64,000 nucleotides of DNA, from assembly GCF_001494635.1 (NCBI RefSeq), contig NZ_LOJF01000001.1, positions 310,001 to 374,000 of the forward strand. The letters run 5' to 3'. This DNA is from Tractidigestivibacter scatoligenes (GTDB lineage: Bacteria > Actinomycetota > Coriobacteriia > Coriobacteriales > Atopobiaceae). This document shows, one piece after another, positions 1-10,550 of this stretch (positions are counted from its first letter, which is position 1; each line of letters begins with the position of its first letter). The notes under the pieces are model-generated. The model worked only from the letters and a program-made list of their open reading frames with translations. It did not search any database and was not told where the DNA came from. Made by a program: the position numbers and the translations under genes.

Positions 1-2051
1 TCTCTGTTGCCGGTCGCATCCGCGCGCTCCGCCGTCAGGGCAAGGTGGCCTTTATCGTCCTCGAGGACGTCACCGGCCAGATTCAGCTCTTCTGCCGCGT
101 GAATGACCTCGGCGAGGAGGGCTGGGCGCTTCTCCGCCAGCTTGACCTCGGTGACATCGTTAACGCCACTGGCCGCGTACTACGCACCCGTCGCGGCCAG
201 CTTTCCATTGCGCCTACCAAGGTCGTGCTGCTCTCCAAGTCCCTGCGCCCACTGCCCGAGAAGTTCCACGGTCTCACCGACCGCGAGGTTCGCTACCGCC
301 AGCGTTACGTCGACCTCATCATGAACCCCGAGGTCCGCGACGTGTTCCGCAAGCGCAGCGCCATCATCAGCCTGATTCGCCGCTACATGGAGGCCGACGG
401 CTACATGGAGGTCGAGACCCCCATGATGCACGCCATTCTCGGCGGCGCCAACGCGAAGCCCTTCGTCACGCACTTCAACGCTCTTGACCGTGACTTCTAC
501 CTGCGCATTGCCACCGAGCTGCCGCTCAAGCGCCTCATTGTGGGCGGTATGGAGCGCGTGTTTGAGATTGGCCGCCAGTTCCGCAACGAGGGCATGGACC
601 TCACGCACAACCCCGAGTTCACCTCGATGGAGGCGTACTGCGCCTATTCCGACCTCGACGGCATGAAGCGCCTCACCGAGGGCCTCTTCAAGGCCATCGC
701 ACGCGAGGTCTGTGGCTGCGAGGAGGGCCATGAGGTCATCTCGTACCAGGGTCAGCAGGTGGACATGAGCGGCACCTGGCGCTCCGTGCCCCTCTCGGAG
801 GTCGCCTCGCAGGTGGTGGGCGAGCACGTGGACATGGACACGCCCATCGAGCACCTGCGCGAGCTCTGCCGCGCCAACGGCATCGAGGCCGAGGACGGCT
901 GGGGCGCCGGCAAGCTCCTCTTCGAGCTCTACGACGAGCTGGGCGAGTCCACGCTGGTAGACCCCACGTTTGTCTGCGACTACCCCGAGGAGGTCAGCCC
1001 GCTGGCCAAGCGCAAGGCCGACGACCCGCGTCTCACGGACCGCTTCGAGCTCGTAATCTGCGGCCACGAGTACGCCAACGCCTTCTCCGAGCTCAACGAC
1101 CCCGTCGACCAGGCCGGCCGCTTTGCGGAGCAGGTTGCGGCAAAGGGCATGGGCGACGACGAGGCCATGGGCTACGACTACGACTACGTGCGCGCGCTCG
1201 AGTACGGCATGCCTCCCGCGGGCGGAATTGGCTACGGCATCGACCGCATGATCATGCTCTTCTGCGACCAGCCCGCCATTCGCGACGTGCTGCTCTTCCC
1301 GCAGATGAAGCCCGAGGTTGTCACTCGTGCGGACATTGCCTCGCAGCTCCCCGAGAAGACCGACAACGCCGCTGCGTCCGTGGACGTAATCGCGGACGAC
1401 GCCGAGAATGGCGCTGCCAACGAGGCCGCACGCGACGCCTCGGCGCCTGCCCTCTCGACCGGCCTCACGCGCGACCAGGCGTTCGCCCTGCTCGAGCGCT
1501 ACAACAAGGATCCTTTCCACATCCAGCACGCCGAGACCCTCGAGGGCCTCATGCGCTATTACGCCGAGAAGTACGATCCGGCAAACGTCGATTTCTGGGG
1601 CCAGGTGGGGCTTCTCCACGACCTTGACTGGGAGGAGTTCCAGGACCCGATCAATCACACGGTGAAGGCCGGCGAGCTCATCGAGGCCGAGGGCGGAACG
1701 CCCGAGTTGGTGCACGCCATCCAGACGCATAACTCCGACAACAACCCCGAGCTTCCCCAGCCCGAGTCCAAGATGGAGCGCGTGCTCTATGCCGCCGACG
1801 AGCTCAGTGGCCTCATCCAGGCCGCCATTCTCATGCGCCCCAGCAAGTCGGTCATGGACCTCGAAGTCAAGTCGCTCAAGAAGAAGTTCAAGGACAAGCG
1901 CTTTGCCGCAGGCTGCAGCCGCGACGTCATCCGACACGGCGCCGAGCTCAACGACATGGAGCTCGATGACCTGTTCGCGAGCATGATCGAGGCCATGCGC
2001 GCCATCGCGCCGGACCGCGACGAGTGGCTCAAGAGCCACCCCGAGCAATAG
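1..2051 (+). CDS. lysS: Lysyl-tRNA synthetase (class II) fused to an HD-superfamily hydrolase domain, 5' end missing
   Basis: This enzyme charges tRNA-Lys in the cytoplasm. The gene is cut by the window edge; the reading frame is open from base 3, so the OB-fold anticodon-binding domain starts outside. Visible class II signatures are motif 2 (FRNEGMDLTHNPEFTSMEAY) and motif 3 (GIGYGIDRMIML), ending with LLFPQMKP near base 1310. After a Glu/Ala-rich linker, bases about 1455-2048 encode a second domain resembling the COG2316 predicted HD hydrolases. Its putative metal ligands are all present: His at 1527, His-Asp at 1617-1622 and Asp at 1797. The phrase RPSKSVMDLEVKSLKKKFKD is typical of that family. 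Standalone LysRS is usually about 490-510 residues, so the extra 200 residues are a real fusion in one uninterrupted frame. What the HD domain acts on is unknown. Confidence 0.95.
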   Translation, partial: SVAGRIRALRRQGKVAFIVLEDVTGQIQLFCRVNDLGEEGWALLRQLDLGDIVNATGRVLRTRRGQLSIAPTKVVLLSKSLRPLPEKFHGLTDREVRYRQRYVDLIMNPEVRDVFRKRSAIISLIRRYMEADGYMEVETPMMHAILGGANAKPFVTHFNALDRDFYLRIATELPLKRLIVGGMERVFEIGRQFRNEGMDLTHNPEFTSMEAYCAYSDLDGMKRLTEGLFKAIAREVCGCEEGHEVISYQGQQVDMSGTWRSVPLSEVASQVVGEHVDMDTPIEHLRELCRANGIEAEDGWGAGKLLFELYDELGESTLVDPTFVCDYPEEVSPLAKRKADDPRLTDRFELVICGHEYANAFSELNDPVDQAGRFAEQVAAKGMGDDEAMGYDYDYVRALEYGMPPAGGIGYGIDRMIMLFCDQPAIRDVLLFPQMKPEVVTRADIASQLPEKTDNAAASVDVIADDAENGAANEAARDASAPALSTGLTRDQAFALLERYNKDPFHIQHAETLEGLMRYYAEKYDPANVDFWGQVGLLHDLDWEEFQDPINHTVKAGELIEAEGGTPELVHAIQTHNSDNNPELPQPESKMERVLYAADELSGLIQAAILMRPSKSVMDLEVKSLKKKFKDKRFAAGCSRDVIRHGAELNDMELDDLFASMIEAMRAIAPDRDEWLKSHPEQ

Positions 2052-2198
2052 CGTACGTTTTGTCCGCGTGTTTGCCCGCTCCCGCGCGTGGGTACACACA
2101 GACCCAAGAAGACGGCGCGGGGAACGCAACCCTGCGCGCGGGCCATCTGGTCCGCGCGTTTCTTGTCGACCCGCATGGCATTGAGGAGACGTCAGCGC

Positions 2199-4796
2199 AT
2201 GTTCGAAAAATTCACTGACAGGGCGAGGAAGGTCATGAGCCTGGCCCAGGACGAGGCGAGAAACCTCGGCCAGATGTACGTGGGTACGGAGCACCTGCTC
2301 CTGGCCCTCATTAAGGAGGGCGACGGCGTTGCCGCGCAGGCGCTCGCAAAGCTCGACGTCACGTATGACGAGACGCTCGCGACGGTAAAGCAGCTCTCCC
2401 AGGACGAGACGGAGCCCGTTCCCGGTGGCCACATCCCCTTCACGCCTCGCACCAAGCGCGTGCTCGAGGCCGCCTATCGCGAGACCATGACGCACGGCCA
2501 GACCTACATCGCCACCGAGCACCTGCTCCTGGGCATTGTGTCCGAAGGCAATGGTCGCGCCATGGACGCTCTGCGCGCCATGGGCGTCTCTGGGGATGCC
2601 GTGCGCAATGCGGTGAACGAGCTTGTCTCTAAGGGCACCGAGGAGGAGGGCCAGCCCGCGGCTGAGGTTCGTATGGACCCCAGCACCTTCATGGGTATGG
2701 GTGGCCAGCCTTCCTCGGACGATGGCTCCATGCTCGAGAAGTACGGTCGCAACCTCACCAAGCTTGCCGAGTCGGGCAAGCTCGACCCGGTCCTCGATCG
2801 CGACCGCGAGATTGAGCGCGTCATGCAGGTGCTTGCGCGCAGGCAGAAGAACAACCCGCTCATCCTGGGCGACCCCGGCGTTGGCAAGACGGCCATCGTC
2901 GAGGGCCTGGCGCAGCTCATCTCGGCCGGCAACGTGCCCGACATCCTGCGTGGCAAGCAGATCTGGACGCTCGACGTGGCGTCGCTCGTTGCGGGTTCCA
3001 AGTACCGCGGCGAGTTCGAGGAGCGCATGAAGAAGGTTGTCGCCGAGCTTGAGGACAACCCCAATGACATCCTCTTCATCGACGAAATCCATACGATCAT
3101 CGGGGCGGGCTCGGCCGAGGGCTCCATTGATGCGGCGTCCATTCTGAAGCCGCCTCTCTCGCGTGGCGAGATCCAGGTCATTGGCGCCACTACGGCCGAG
3201 GAGTACCGCAAGCACATCGAGAAGGACTCTGCCTTCGAGCGCAGGTTCCAGCCAGTCTACATCGGCGAGCCTAGCCCCGAGGACGCCCTCGAAATCCTGC
3301 ATGGGCTGCAGAGCCGCTACGAGGAGCATCACCACGTCCACTACACCGAGGCGGCCTTGAAGGCGGCCGTCACCCTTGCCGACCGCTACATTCAGGACCG
3401 CTTCCTGCCTGACAAGGCCATCGACGTTATCGACGAAGCGGGTGCGCGCACGCGCGTGCACAAGACCACGCTGCCCCCCGAGATTGCCCAGGTCGACTCT
3501 GACCTCGCCCGCGTGAGGGACGAGAAGGCCAAGGCCGCCGCCGCCCAGGAGTTCGAGGATGCCGCGCGCCTGCGCGACCAGGAGAAGGAGCTTGTTGCCA
3601 AGCGCGACGAGCTCGAGAGCGCCTGGCGCGAGAAGCTCGCCCAGAACGTGGTGACCGTGGACGAGAACGACATCGCCGACGTGGTCTCGAGCATCACCGG
3701 CGTGCCCGTCTCCAACCTCACCGAGGCGGAGGCATCCAAGCTCCTTCGCTGCGAGGATGTTCTCCACCAGCGCGTCATTGGGCAGGACGAGGCCGTGACC
3801 AAGGTTGCCCGCGCCATCAGGCGCAGCCGCTCGCCGCTCAAGGACCCGCGTCGCCCCGGTGGCTCGTTCATCTTCCTCGGGCCTTCTGGCGTGGGCAAGA
3901 CCGAGCTTGCCAAGGCGCTGGCAGAGTTCCTCTTTGGCTCCGAAGAGGCGCTTATCACCTTTGACATGTCCGAGTTCATGGAGAAGCACACCGTCTCCAA
4001 GCTCGTTGGTGCCCCTCCGGGATACGTGGGCTACGACGAGGGCGGCGAGCTTACCAAGGCCGTGCGCAGGCGTCCGTACTCGGTGGTTCTCTTCGACGAG
4101 ATCGAGAAGGCCCACCCAGACGTCTTCAACGTACTGCTCCAGATTCTGGACGAGGGCAGGCTCACCGATGGCCAGGGCCGTCATGTTGACTTCTCCAACA
4201 CGGTTATCATCATGACCTCCAACATCGGCGCGCGCGACATCGCGCAGACCACCACGATGGGCTTCTCGGCATCGGGAGCCTCGGGCCTCTCGGACAAGGA
4301 GATCACAAGCCGCGTGACCTCCGAGCTCAAGAAGCTCTTCCGTCCCGAGTTCCTCAACCGCGTGGACGAGATCGTGGTCTTCAAGTCGCTTACGGGCGAC
4401 CAGCTCCGCGGCATCGTGGAGCTTATGGTCTCCGACCTGCGCGATCGTCTCATTGCCAACGGTATGTCGATCAACCTTACCGACGCTGCCCGCGACCTTG
4501 TGGCCAAGCGCGGAACCGACCCAATCTACGGTGCGCGCCCGCTTCGTCGCGCCATCCAGACCCTCATCGAGGACCCGCTCTCCGAGGAGCTCCTGGAGGG
4601 CAAGTGGCAGCGCGGCGACATCATTGAGGTGGACGCAAACGGTGATGAGCTTGTCTTCTCCAAGGGGACGGGCGAGATTCCTGCGCCGCGCAAGCACGAG
4701 CACATGGAGCTGCCCTCGGCGCGTGACCGCTGGTCCGTTGACGCCGACACGCACCCGTCGCCACAGGAGGGTGGGCTTGCTGCGTCTGGCGCGTAG
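2199..4796 (+). CDS. clpC: ATP-dependent Clp protease ATP-binding subunit ClpC
   Basis: Hexameric AAA+ unfoldase that feeds substrates to ClpP and acts in protein quality control. The 865-residue product has two Clp_N repeats (about 1-145), a first AAA+ module with Walker A GDPGVGKT near residue 225, a UVR-type coiled segment near 438-460, and a second AAA+ module with GPSGVGKT near 560. This is the full ClpC layout. The ATG at 2199 is chosen because GAGGAG lies at 2183-2188 and the protein then begins [13 protein letters not shown], the family's normal N-terminus; an in-frame upstream extension is ignored. The ctsR-mcsA-mcsB genes that accompany clpC in Firmicutes are absent, and no CtsR-type operator was recognised upstream. 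Confidence 0.98.
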   Translation: MFEKFTDRARKVMSLAQDEARNLGQMYVGTEHLLLALIKEGDGVAAQALAKLDVTYDETLATVKQLSQDETEPVPGGHIPFTPRTKRVLEAAYRETMTHGQTYIATEHLLLGIVSEGNGRAMDALRAMGVSGDAVRNAVNELVSKGTEEEGQPAAEVRMDPSTFMGMGGQPSSDDGSMLEKYGRNLTKLAESGKLDPVLDRDREIERVMQVLARRQKNNPLILGDPGVGKTAIVEGLAQLISAGNVPDILRGKQIWTLDVASLVAGSKYRGEFEERMKKVVAELEDNPNDILFIDEIHTIIGAGSAEGSIDAASILKPPLSRGEIQVIGATTAEEYRKHIEKDSAFERRFQPVYIGEPSPEDALEILHGLQSRYEEHHHVHYTEAALKAAVTLADRYIQDRFLPDKAIDVIDEAGARTRVHKTTLPPEIAQVDSDLARVRDEKAKAAAAQEFEDAARLRDQEKELVAKRDELESAWREKLAQNVVTVDENDIADVVSSITGVPVSNLTEAEASKLLRCEDVLHQRVIGQDEAVTKVARAIRRSRSPLKDPRRPGGSFIFLGPSGVGKTELAKALAEFLFGSEEALITFDMSEFMEKHTVSKLVGAPPGYVGYDEGGELTKAVRRRPYSVVLFDEIEKAHPDVFNVLLQILDEGRLTDGQGRHVDFSNTVIIMTSNIGARDIAQTTTMGFSASGASGLSDKEITSRVTSELKKLFRPEFLNRVDEIVVFKSLTGDQLRGIVELMVSDLRDRLIANGMSINLTDAARDLVAKRGTDPIYGARPLRRAIQTLIEDPLSEELLEGKWQRGDIIEVDANGDELVFSKGTGEIPAPRKHEHMELPSARDRWSVDADTHPSPQEGGLAASGA

Positions 4797-4833
4797 GCTC
4801 AAGGCGTAAGTGCCTAAGCGCCCCCGCTCGTCA

Positions 4834-4883
4834 TATACTGCTTCTAGGTTTGAGATTTCTCCGGCCCGCCTCGCGCGGGCCGG
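4834..4883 (+). promoter_or_regulatory. Possible disA promoter -10 element and leader hairpin
   Basis: A TATACT hexamer at 4834-4839 would suit a -10 box, although no convincing -35 was seen. It is followed by a 9-bp GC-rich perfect stem (4861-4869 with 4875-4883) directly before the disA ribosome-binding site. The hairpin lacks a T-run, so it may be a weak terminator for clpC or a leader structure. Confidence 0.35.
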
Positions 4884-4901
4884 CTTGTCCGAGGAGGCGC
4901 C

Positions 4902-5978
4902 ATGGATCCTGCCGAGCTAGACAAAGGGGCCCTCACAACCCAGCAGCGCATCGACAGCGCCATTAAGATGACGGCGCCGGGAACAGCGCTGCGCGTGGCT
5001 CTTGACATGATCATTGCCGGTCACCTGGGCGCTCTCATCTGCGTTGGCGATACGGAGAACGTGCTTGCCGCCGGGGACGACGGCTTTGCCATGGACGTCT
5101 CGTTCACTGCAAACCGCCTGTTTGAGCTCTGCAAGATGGACGGCGCGGTCATCATTGACAAGGACCTCACCAAGATCCTGCGGGCAAACTACCACCTCAA
5201 CCCCGATCCATCGCTGCCAACCACCGAGACGGGCACGCGTCACCGCACGGCGGCGCGCATGAGCCTGCTCACCAAAGCCATGGTCATCTCGGTTTCCGAG
5301 CGTCGCTCGGTGGTGAACGTCTACGTGGATGGCCATGGCTTCCAGCTGCGTCCTGTGGCCGAGATCATGTCCACCGTGAACCAGCTCACTGCCGCCATGC
5401 AAAACACCCGCTCGCAACTTGACCGCAGCCTGCAGCACCTCACGAGCCTTGAGCTTGACAACTTCGTCACGCTCGGTGATATCACGAACATCTTCTACCT
5501 GTTCGAGGTGCTCATGTCCGCCGGCGATGAGCTCGACCGCTGCATTGTCCAGCTGGGCACCTCCGGCCGCATCACCGAGATGCAGCGCGAGGAGTTCCTG
5601 GGGGACATGGACGAGACATACAACCTCATGATCCGTGACTACGCAAAGGACTCCTCCGAGGAGCACGCTCGTGCCATCCGCAAGCAGTTCCACGAGATGG
5701 CCAACCCGCAGCTGCGCTCGCCAAAGGTGGTCGCGCGCATCCTTGGCTACGACGACTATGGTGAGGACACCATCATGACCCCGCTTGGCCTGCGCACCCT
5801 CTCGCGCGTCTCTGTGGTTCGCGAGGGCATGGCCGACAAGATCGTGGACGAGTATGGCTCGCTCCAGGAGATTCTGGAGGCCGCCGAGGACGATTCCTCC
5901 AAGCTGGGCGAGATTGGCGTCAAGAACCCGGATGCGCTGGCAAACAGCCTGCATCGCATGTGGGGACAGAGCGAATGA
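4902..5978 (+). CDS. disA: Diadenylate cyclase / DNA integrity scanning protein DisA
   Basis: DisA condenses two ATP into the second messenger c-di-AMP and scans DNA for branched structures. The 358-residue protein has the N-terminal DAC domain with the DGA motif (KMDGAVIID, about residue 79) and the RHRTAAR nucleotide motif (about 113-119). A helical linker and C-terminal helix-hairpin-helix region (about 300-355) follow. The length is normal for the family. A GAGGAG ribosome-binding site precedes the ATG. The radA gene often found upstream of disA is not here; clpC takes its place. The stop codon overlaps the ispD start (ATGA), so the two genes are translationally coupled. Confidence 0.97.
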   Translation: MDPAELDKGALTTQQRIDSAIKMTAPGTALRVALDMIIAGHLGALICVGDTENVLAAGDDGFAMDVSFTANRLFELCKMDGAVIIDKDLTKILRANYHLNPDPSLPTTETGTRHRTAARMSLLTKAMVISVSERRSVVNVYVDGHGFQLRPVAEIMSTVNQLTAAMQNTRSQLDRSLQHLTSLELDNFVTLGDITNIFYLFEVLMSAGDELDRCIVQLGTSGRITEMQREEFLGDMDETYNLMIRDYAKDSSEEHARAIRKQFHEMANPQLRSPKVVARILGYDDYGEDTIMTPLGLRTLSRVSVVREGMADKIVDEYGSLQEILEAAEDDSSKLGEIGVKNPDALANSLHRMWGQSE

Positions 5979-6739
5979 GTGCCCCCGAGACATGCGCCTG
6001 CGCCGACGCTGCGCGCGTGGGCAAGGAGGACAACCAGCCCGATACCGTGGCGATTATCGTTGCCGGTGGCACGGGCGAGCGCTTTGGCGACCCGCGCGGC
6101 AAGCAGTTTGTGGACCTCTGCGGGCTGCCGCTCATGTGCTGGCCTCTTCTCGCCTTTGACCACGCGCCATCGGTTGGCCACATCGTGGTGGTGTGCGCGC
6201 CGGATCGCGTGGACACGGTGCGCGATGAGGTCCTCTCGCGTGTGACCCTGCTCACGCCCGTTACCCTTGCCGCATCTGGCGAGACACGCCAGCAGTCCGT
6301 TGCGCATGGCCTTGCCGCCATGCCGCGCGGGTACGACTTTGTGGCCGTTCACGACGCGGCGCGCCCGCTCATCGAGACAGAGGTCATCGAGGGCGTTATT
6401 GCCTGCGTGCGAGAAGACCCTAAGCTTGCGGGCGCCATCTGCGCCACGCGCTCGGTGGACACGCTCAAGCTGGTCGAGGATGGCGTGATTATCGCCACGC
6501 CAGACCGTTCCTTCTACTGGGCCGCCCAGACGCCGCAGGTGTTTCGCACCCGCGCACTCACCTCGGCGTACAAGTCCGCTGCCTGGGAGGGCTACCAGGG
6601 AACTGACGACGCCTCCCTCGTGGAGCGCCACGGTGGGAAGGTTCGCTGTTACGACTCCCCGCGCGACAACATCAAGGTCACGGTGCCGGAAGACTTGGCC
6701 ATCGCATGCACGGCGCTCGAGCAGCGACTGCTGATGTAG
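5975..6739 (+). CDS. ispD: 2-C-methyl-D-erythritol 4-phosphate cytidylyltransferase
   Basis: IspD transfers CMP from CTP to MEP in the non-mevalonate isoprenoid pathway. The 254-residue product carries the nucleotidyltransferase signature IIVAGGTGERFG with GKQF close behind, the VHDAARPL motif, and a C-terminal DNIKVTVPEDL typical of IspD. The ATG at 5975 overlaps the disA stop by four bases. A start five codons upstream (GTG at 5960) is possible but less likely. An unconserved stretch of about 24 residues with two Cys precedes the fold. ispF, two steps later in the same pathway, follows after a 270-bp gap that contains repeats. Confidence 0.95.
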   Translation: MSAPETCACADAARVGKEDNQPDTVAIIVAGGTGERFGDPRGKQFVDLCGLPLMCWPLLAFDHAPSVGHIVVVCAPDRVDTVRDEVLSRVTLLTPVTLAASGETRQQSVAHGLAAMPRGYDFVAVHDAARPLIETEVIEGVIACVREDPKLAGAICATRSVDTLKLVEDGVIIATPDRSFYWAAQTPQVFRTRALTSAYKSAAWEGYQGTDDASLVERHGGKVRCYDSPRDNIKVTVPEDLAIACTALEQRLLM

Positions 6740-6792
6740 GCCTGGCTTCTCGCTGCTACCGCGGTGGGCGCTGTGGTGACGCTCGAAGGCTC

Positions 6793-6893
6793 GTTTTGGC
6801 GCGGATTGCAACACCAGGAGCCCTTCGGCGACAAAATGTCGCCGAAACACCGTTTTTGGTGCGATTTGCAACATGACGCGCCCTCCGGCGACA
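6793..6893. repeat. Two imperfect ~41-bp direct repeats flanking a perfect 10-bp hairpin
   Basis: Unit 1 (6793-6833) and unit 2 (6852-6893) share GTTTTGG, GATTTGCAAC/GATTGCAAC, and a terminal CGGCGACA. Between them 6824-6833 and 6837-6846 form a perfect 10-bp stem with an AAA loop. The arrangement looks like a small interspersed palindromic repeat rather than a classical terminator because no T-run follows. A 72-codon open frame across it looks accidental. Confidence 0.6.
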
Positions 6894-7011
6894 TCCCATT
6901 CGACCGATGGCTCATTTCCGCAGCCATCGTGTATAACATGCCTATGATTCTCTCTGCAAAGGATTGCTACGCAGGCAAGTAGCCAGGCACAGGCCACGGA
7001 GGTGGGCGGAC

Positions 7012-7497
7012 ATGACTCGCATTGGACATGGCTTCGACGTTCACGCCTTCACAGAGGGACGCCCCCTTGTGCTTGGCGGTGTCACCGTGCCTAGCGAGCG
7101 AGGCCTGGCTGGCCACTCCGACGCGGACGTGCTGGCACACGCCCTCATGGATGCCATCCTGGGTGCCATGCGGGCCGGCGACATTGGCCAACTCTTTCCC
7201 GACACTGACCCCGCTTACGAGGGGGCGGACTCAATGGTCCTGCTCTCGCGCGTGATGGGGCTTGCCCGCGAGCAGGGTTTCTTGCTTGTTGATGCAGACT
7301 GCACCGTTGCTGCCCAGGCTCCAAAGCTCGCGCCGTACCGCGAGCAGATGCGCCAGACCATGGCGCAGGCCATGGGCGTCGACGTGTCGCAGGTGGGCGT
7401 CAAGGCAACCACCACGGAGCACCTTGGCTTCGTGGGACGCGAGGAGGGCATAGCCGCCTGGTCTGTGGTGCTTCTCGACAAAGAAAACGGCCGATAG
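7012..7497 (+). CDS. ispF: 2-C-methyl-D-erythritol 2,4-cyclodiphosphate synthase
   Basis: IspF cyclises CDP-ME 2-phosphate to MEcPP, releasing CMP, in isoprenoid precursor synthesis. The 161-residue protein begins MTRIGHGFDVHAF with the zinc-binding DVH motif. It continues with GHSDADVLAHALMDAILGA (the second metal-binding signature) and ends with the expected TTTEHLGFVGREEGIAAW. Length is normal. The ATG at 7012 follows a GGAGGTGG ribosome-binding site; an upstream in-frame extension is not conserved. A TATAAC at 6932-6937 could serve as its -10 box, so ispF may be transcribed separately from ispD. Confidence 0.97.
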   Translation: MTRIGHGFDVHAFTEGRPLVLGGVTVPSERGLAGHSDADVLAHALMDAILGAMRAGDIGQLFPDTDPAYEGADSMVLLSRVMGLAREQGFLLVDADCTVAAQAPKLAPYREQMRQTMAQAMGVDVSQVGVKATTTEHLGFVGREEGIAAWSVVLLDKENGR

Positions 7498-7556
7498 CTC
7501 TTCTCGGAGAGGGCATGGCGGCGCCTCTCGCATGGCTGAGCCTCTCGATTCTGCCC

Positions 7557-7632
7557 TTGTTACCGGCGCGTTTGAGTTCGAATGCGTTTCCCCTGTTGAC
7601 AGCTCCGGGCTCACAACTGCCCGGTAACAACG
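7557..7632. repeat. Palindromic interspersed element, copy 1 (76 bp)
   Basis: It starts TTGTTACCGGCGCGTT (7557-7572) and ends CCGGTAACAACG (7621-7632), so the ends are inverted copies of TTGTTACCGG. The interior is not conserved. The same ends and the same 76-bp length recur at 7651. Confidence 0.75.
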
Positions 7633-7650
7633 AACCTCTCTGTTCGCGCC

Positions 7651-7726
7651 TTGTTACCGGCGCGTTGAGCCGTCGCTGCGGTTGCCCAGGTAGGGCTCCT
7701 GACTACGTGACGAGCCGGTAACAACG
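7651..7726. repeat. Palindromic interspersed element, copy 2 (76 bp)
   Basis: It starts TTGTTACCGGCGCGTTGAG (7651-7669) and ends CCGGTAACAACG (7715-7726). It is separated from copy 1 by 18 bp and matches its length exactly, which points to a mobile or duplicated palindromic unit of REP/BIME type. Confidence 0.75.
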
Positions 7727-8063
7727 ATGCCGCTCGCTGCGCCATATCACGACGCCCGTCACGTCGCGCCAACTCCTATGGACACCATTCAAGCCTGTAC
7801 TGATTTGATGGTCATGAGATGCAGGCCTCTAGGAGACTCTGCGCAAACTTCATGTGCCACGCAGACCTGGGGTTACTCTGTTACGCATGCGCGCGGCAGG
7901 GTATCCATTCCAAGCTCAGCGCGTATATGGACAGGCCGCGCACGATGTACCACGCACTTGAATAACCGCACCATCGCACCACGCGCCATCTCATGCTATT
8001 GGCACCACCGAACTTCGACAGAACGACATTGCCCCAACCCGCGCGGCCGGGAAGGAATCGCAT

Positions 8064-8981
8064 ATGTCCATTACCACAGGCAAGCTTTACGCCAGCGCTG
8101 CTGCTCCCATTCGAATGGCCTTCGCGCTGCTCGCGGCACTTGCCATCGCACTTTCACTGGGCCTTGCCAGGGCACGCGCCGCCACGCTGGAAGAGACCCT
8201 GGCCGACGACGTCTTTGTGAACGAGCCCGGCAGTACCGGGCGCTGCACTATCTATGCCGCCACCAACATGCTTCGCCGGGCGGCACTTCTCAACGGCGAC
8301 CAGGACTGGAGCTCGATCACCACCTCCTCCATCCCGTCTTCGGGCGGCCTGCCTTTCAGCTTCTCGGTGAGCACGCAGGAGGCCACCTATGCCGTGGAGC
8401 ACGGCTACATAACCGGCTCGACCGTGGAGGAGAGAACCGCAGAGCTTCTCGCCCTGCTTGATGAGAACCCTGCCGGCATCGTGCTGTACACAAGCACCGG
8501 CAACCCGCACGCCGTGACCCTTCTGGGCTACGACGAGGAAAGTGGTGCCTTCATTGCCCATGACTCGCTTACGGGCGCTACGTCGTCGCTTGACGAGTGC
8601 GTGAGCGTGCGTGCCTCCAACGCAGATGCTTACTGGTATGTATCGAGTCCGGTGTCTGCGCCCGGGCCCGTCTCGCTTCGGAACGCCGTTGTCACGGTGG
8701 AGGATGCTGTGTATGCGGGAGAGCCTGTAACGCCGCAGGTAACGGTTACGCTTGACGGCGCAACTCTCACCGAGGGCACCGACTACGCCGTGAGCTACGT
8801 TGGCAATAACTCTGTAGGAACTGCGCTTGCCGTTGTTTCTGGCGCGGGAAGCTACAACGGAACTGCATCCGCAGGCTTTGAGGTGCTCGACGGGACTAAG
8901 GTACTGGTTGGGCGGTGTTGCGGGTACCGTCGAGGCGTCGACGGGTTCTGGTCAGGCGTTAGCAAGCTCCCGCGGTGCTAG
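8064..8981 (+). CDS. Secreted C39/papain-like cysteine peptidase-like protein with bacterial Ig-like repeat; C-terminus possibly frameshifted
   Basis: The 305-residue product begins with a signal peptide (hydrophobic residues about 19-33, then ARARAA). Next comes a domain with Cys in TGRCTIYAATNMLRRAAL and a His in NPHAVTLLGYD, the Cys...His order of C39-like or papain-like peptidases. One beta-sandwich repeat follows (about 205-275, with TEGTDYAVSYVGN), the pattern seen in surface proteins of Coriobacteriia. After residue 279 the sequence turns into a Cys/Arg-rich tail unlike the rest. The +1 frame from about base 8899 instead encodes a Gly/Ser/Ala-rich segment ending at 9003, so an indel is plausible. 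Substrate and activity are unknown. Confidence 0.7.
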   Translation: MSITTGKLYASAAAPIRMAFALLAALAIALSLGLARARAATLEETLADDVFVNEPGSTGRCTIYAATNMLRRAALLNGDQDWSSITTSSIPSSGGLPFSFSVSTQEATYAVEHGYITGSTVEERTAELLALLDENPAGIVLYTSTGNPHAVTLLGYDEESGAFIAHDSLTGATSSLDECVSVRASNADAYWYVSSPVSAPGPVSLRNAVVTVEDAVYAGEPVTPQVTVTLDGATLTEGTDYAVSYVGNNSVGTALAVVSGAGSYNGTASAGFEVLDGTKVLVGRCCGYRRGVDGFWSGVSKLPRC

Positions 8982-9039
8982 CATGCTGGGGGTTGCTGCC
9001 TAGGAGACCTCCCTCCCCAGCTGCTCCCCGGTGTGCTGC

Positions 9040-9045
9040 TACAAT
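9040..9045 (+). promoter_or_regulatory. Putative cysS promoter -10 (TACAAT)
   Basis: TACAAT lies 36 bp before the cysS start in a short intergenic gap. No strong -35 hexamer was found 17 bp upstream. Confidence 0.35.
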
Positions 9046-9080
9046 GCCTGTACTTGTGCACACATCCCAAGGAGCAAACC

Positions 9081-10541
<1,461 letters not shown>

Positions 10542-10550
10542 GTGATGAGA

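Larger units (their letters stand above)
7498..8063. other. 566-bp intergenic region carrying duplicated palindromic elements
   Basis: No convincing gene is seen; the open frames here have no recognisable features. The left half (7557-7726) holds two copies of a palindromic element, annotated separately. The right half has lower GC than the surrounding genes and no clear promoter apart from the ribosome-binding site before 8064. Confidence 0.6.

Noticed and set aside
180-4802. A 1540-codon open frame on the minus strand opposite lysS-clpC
   Set aside because: It is an antisense shadow produced by high-GC codon bias; the plus strand encodes clear LysRS and ClpC, and the antisense translation is low-complexity Leu/Val/His/Arg/Gly-rich without domains.
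6764-6982. 72-codon open frame in the ispD-ispF gap
   Set aside because: It is made of the two repeat units and the hairpin, so it is better explained as a repeat element than as a gene.
7727-8461. 244-codon plus-strand frame overlapping the secreted peptidase-like gene
   Set aside because: Shadow in another frame of the 8064 gene; the latter has a signal peptide and a ribosome-binding site.
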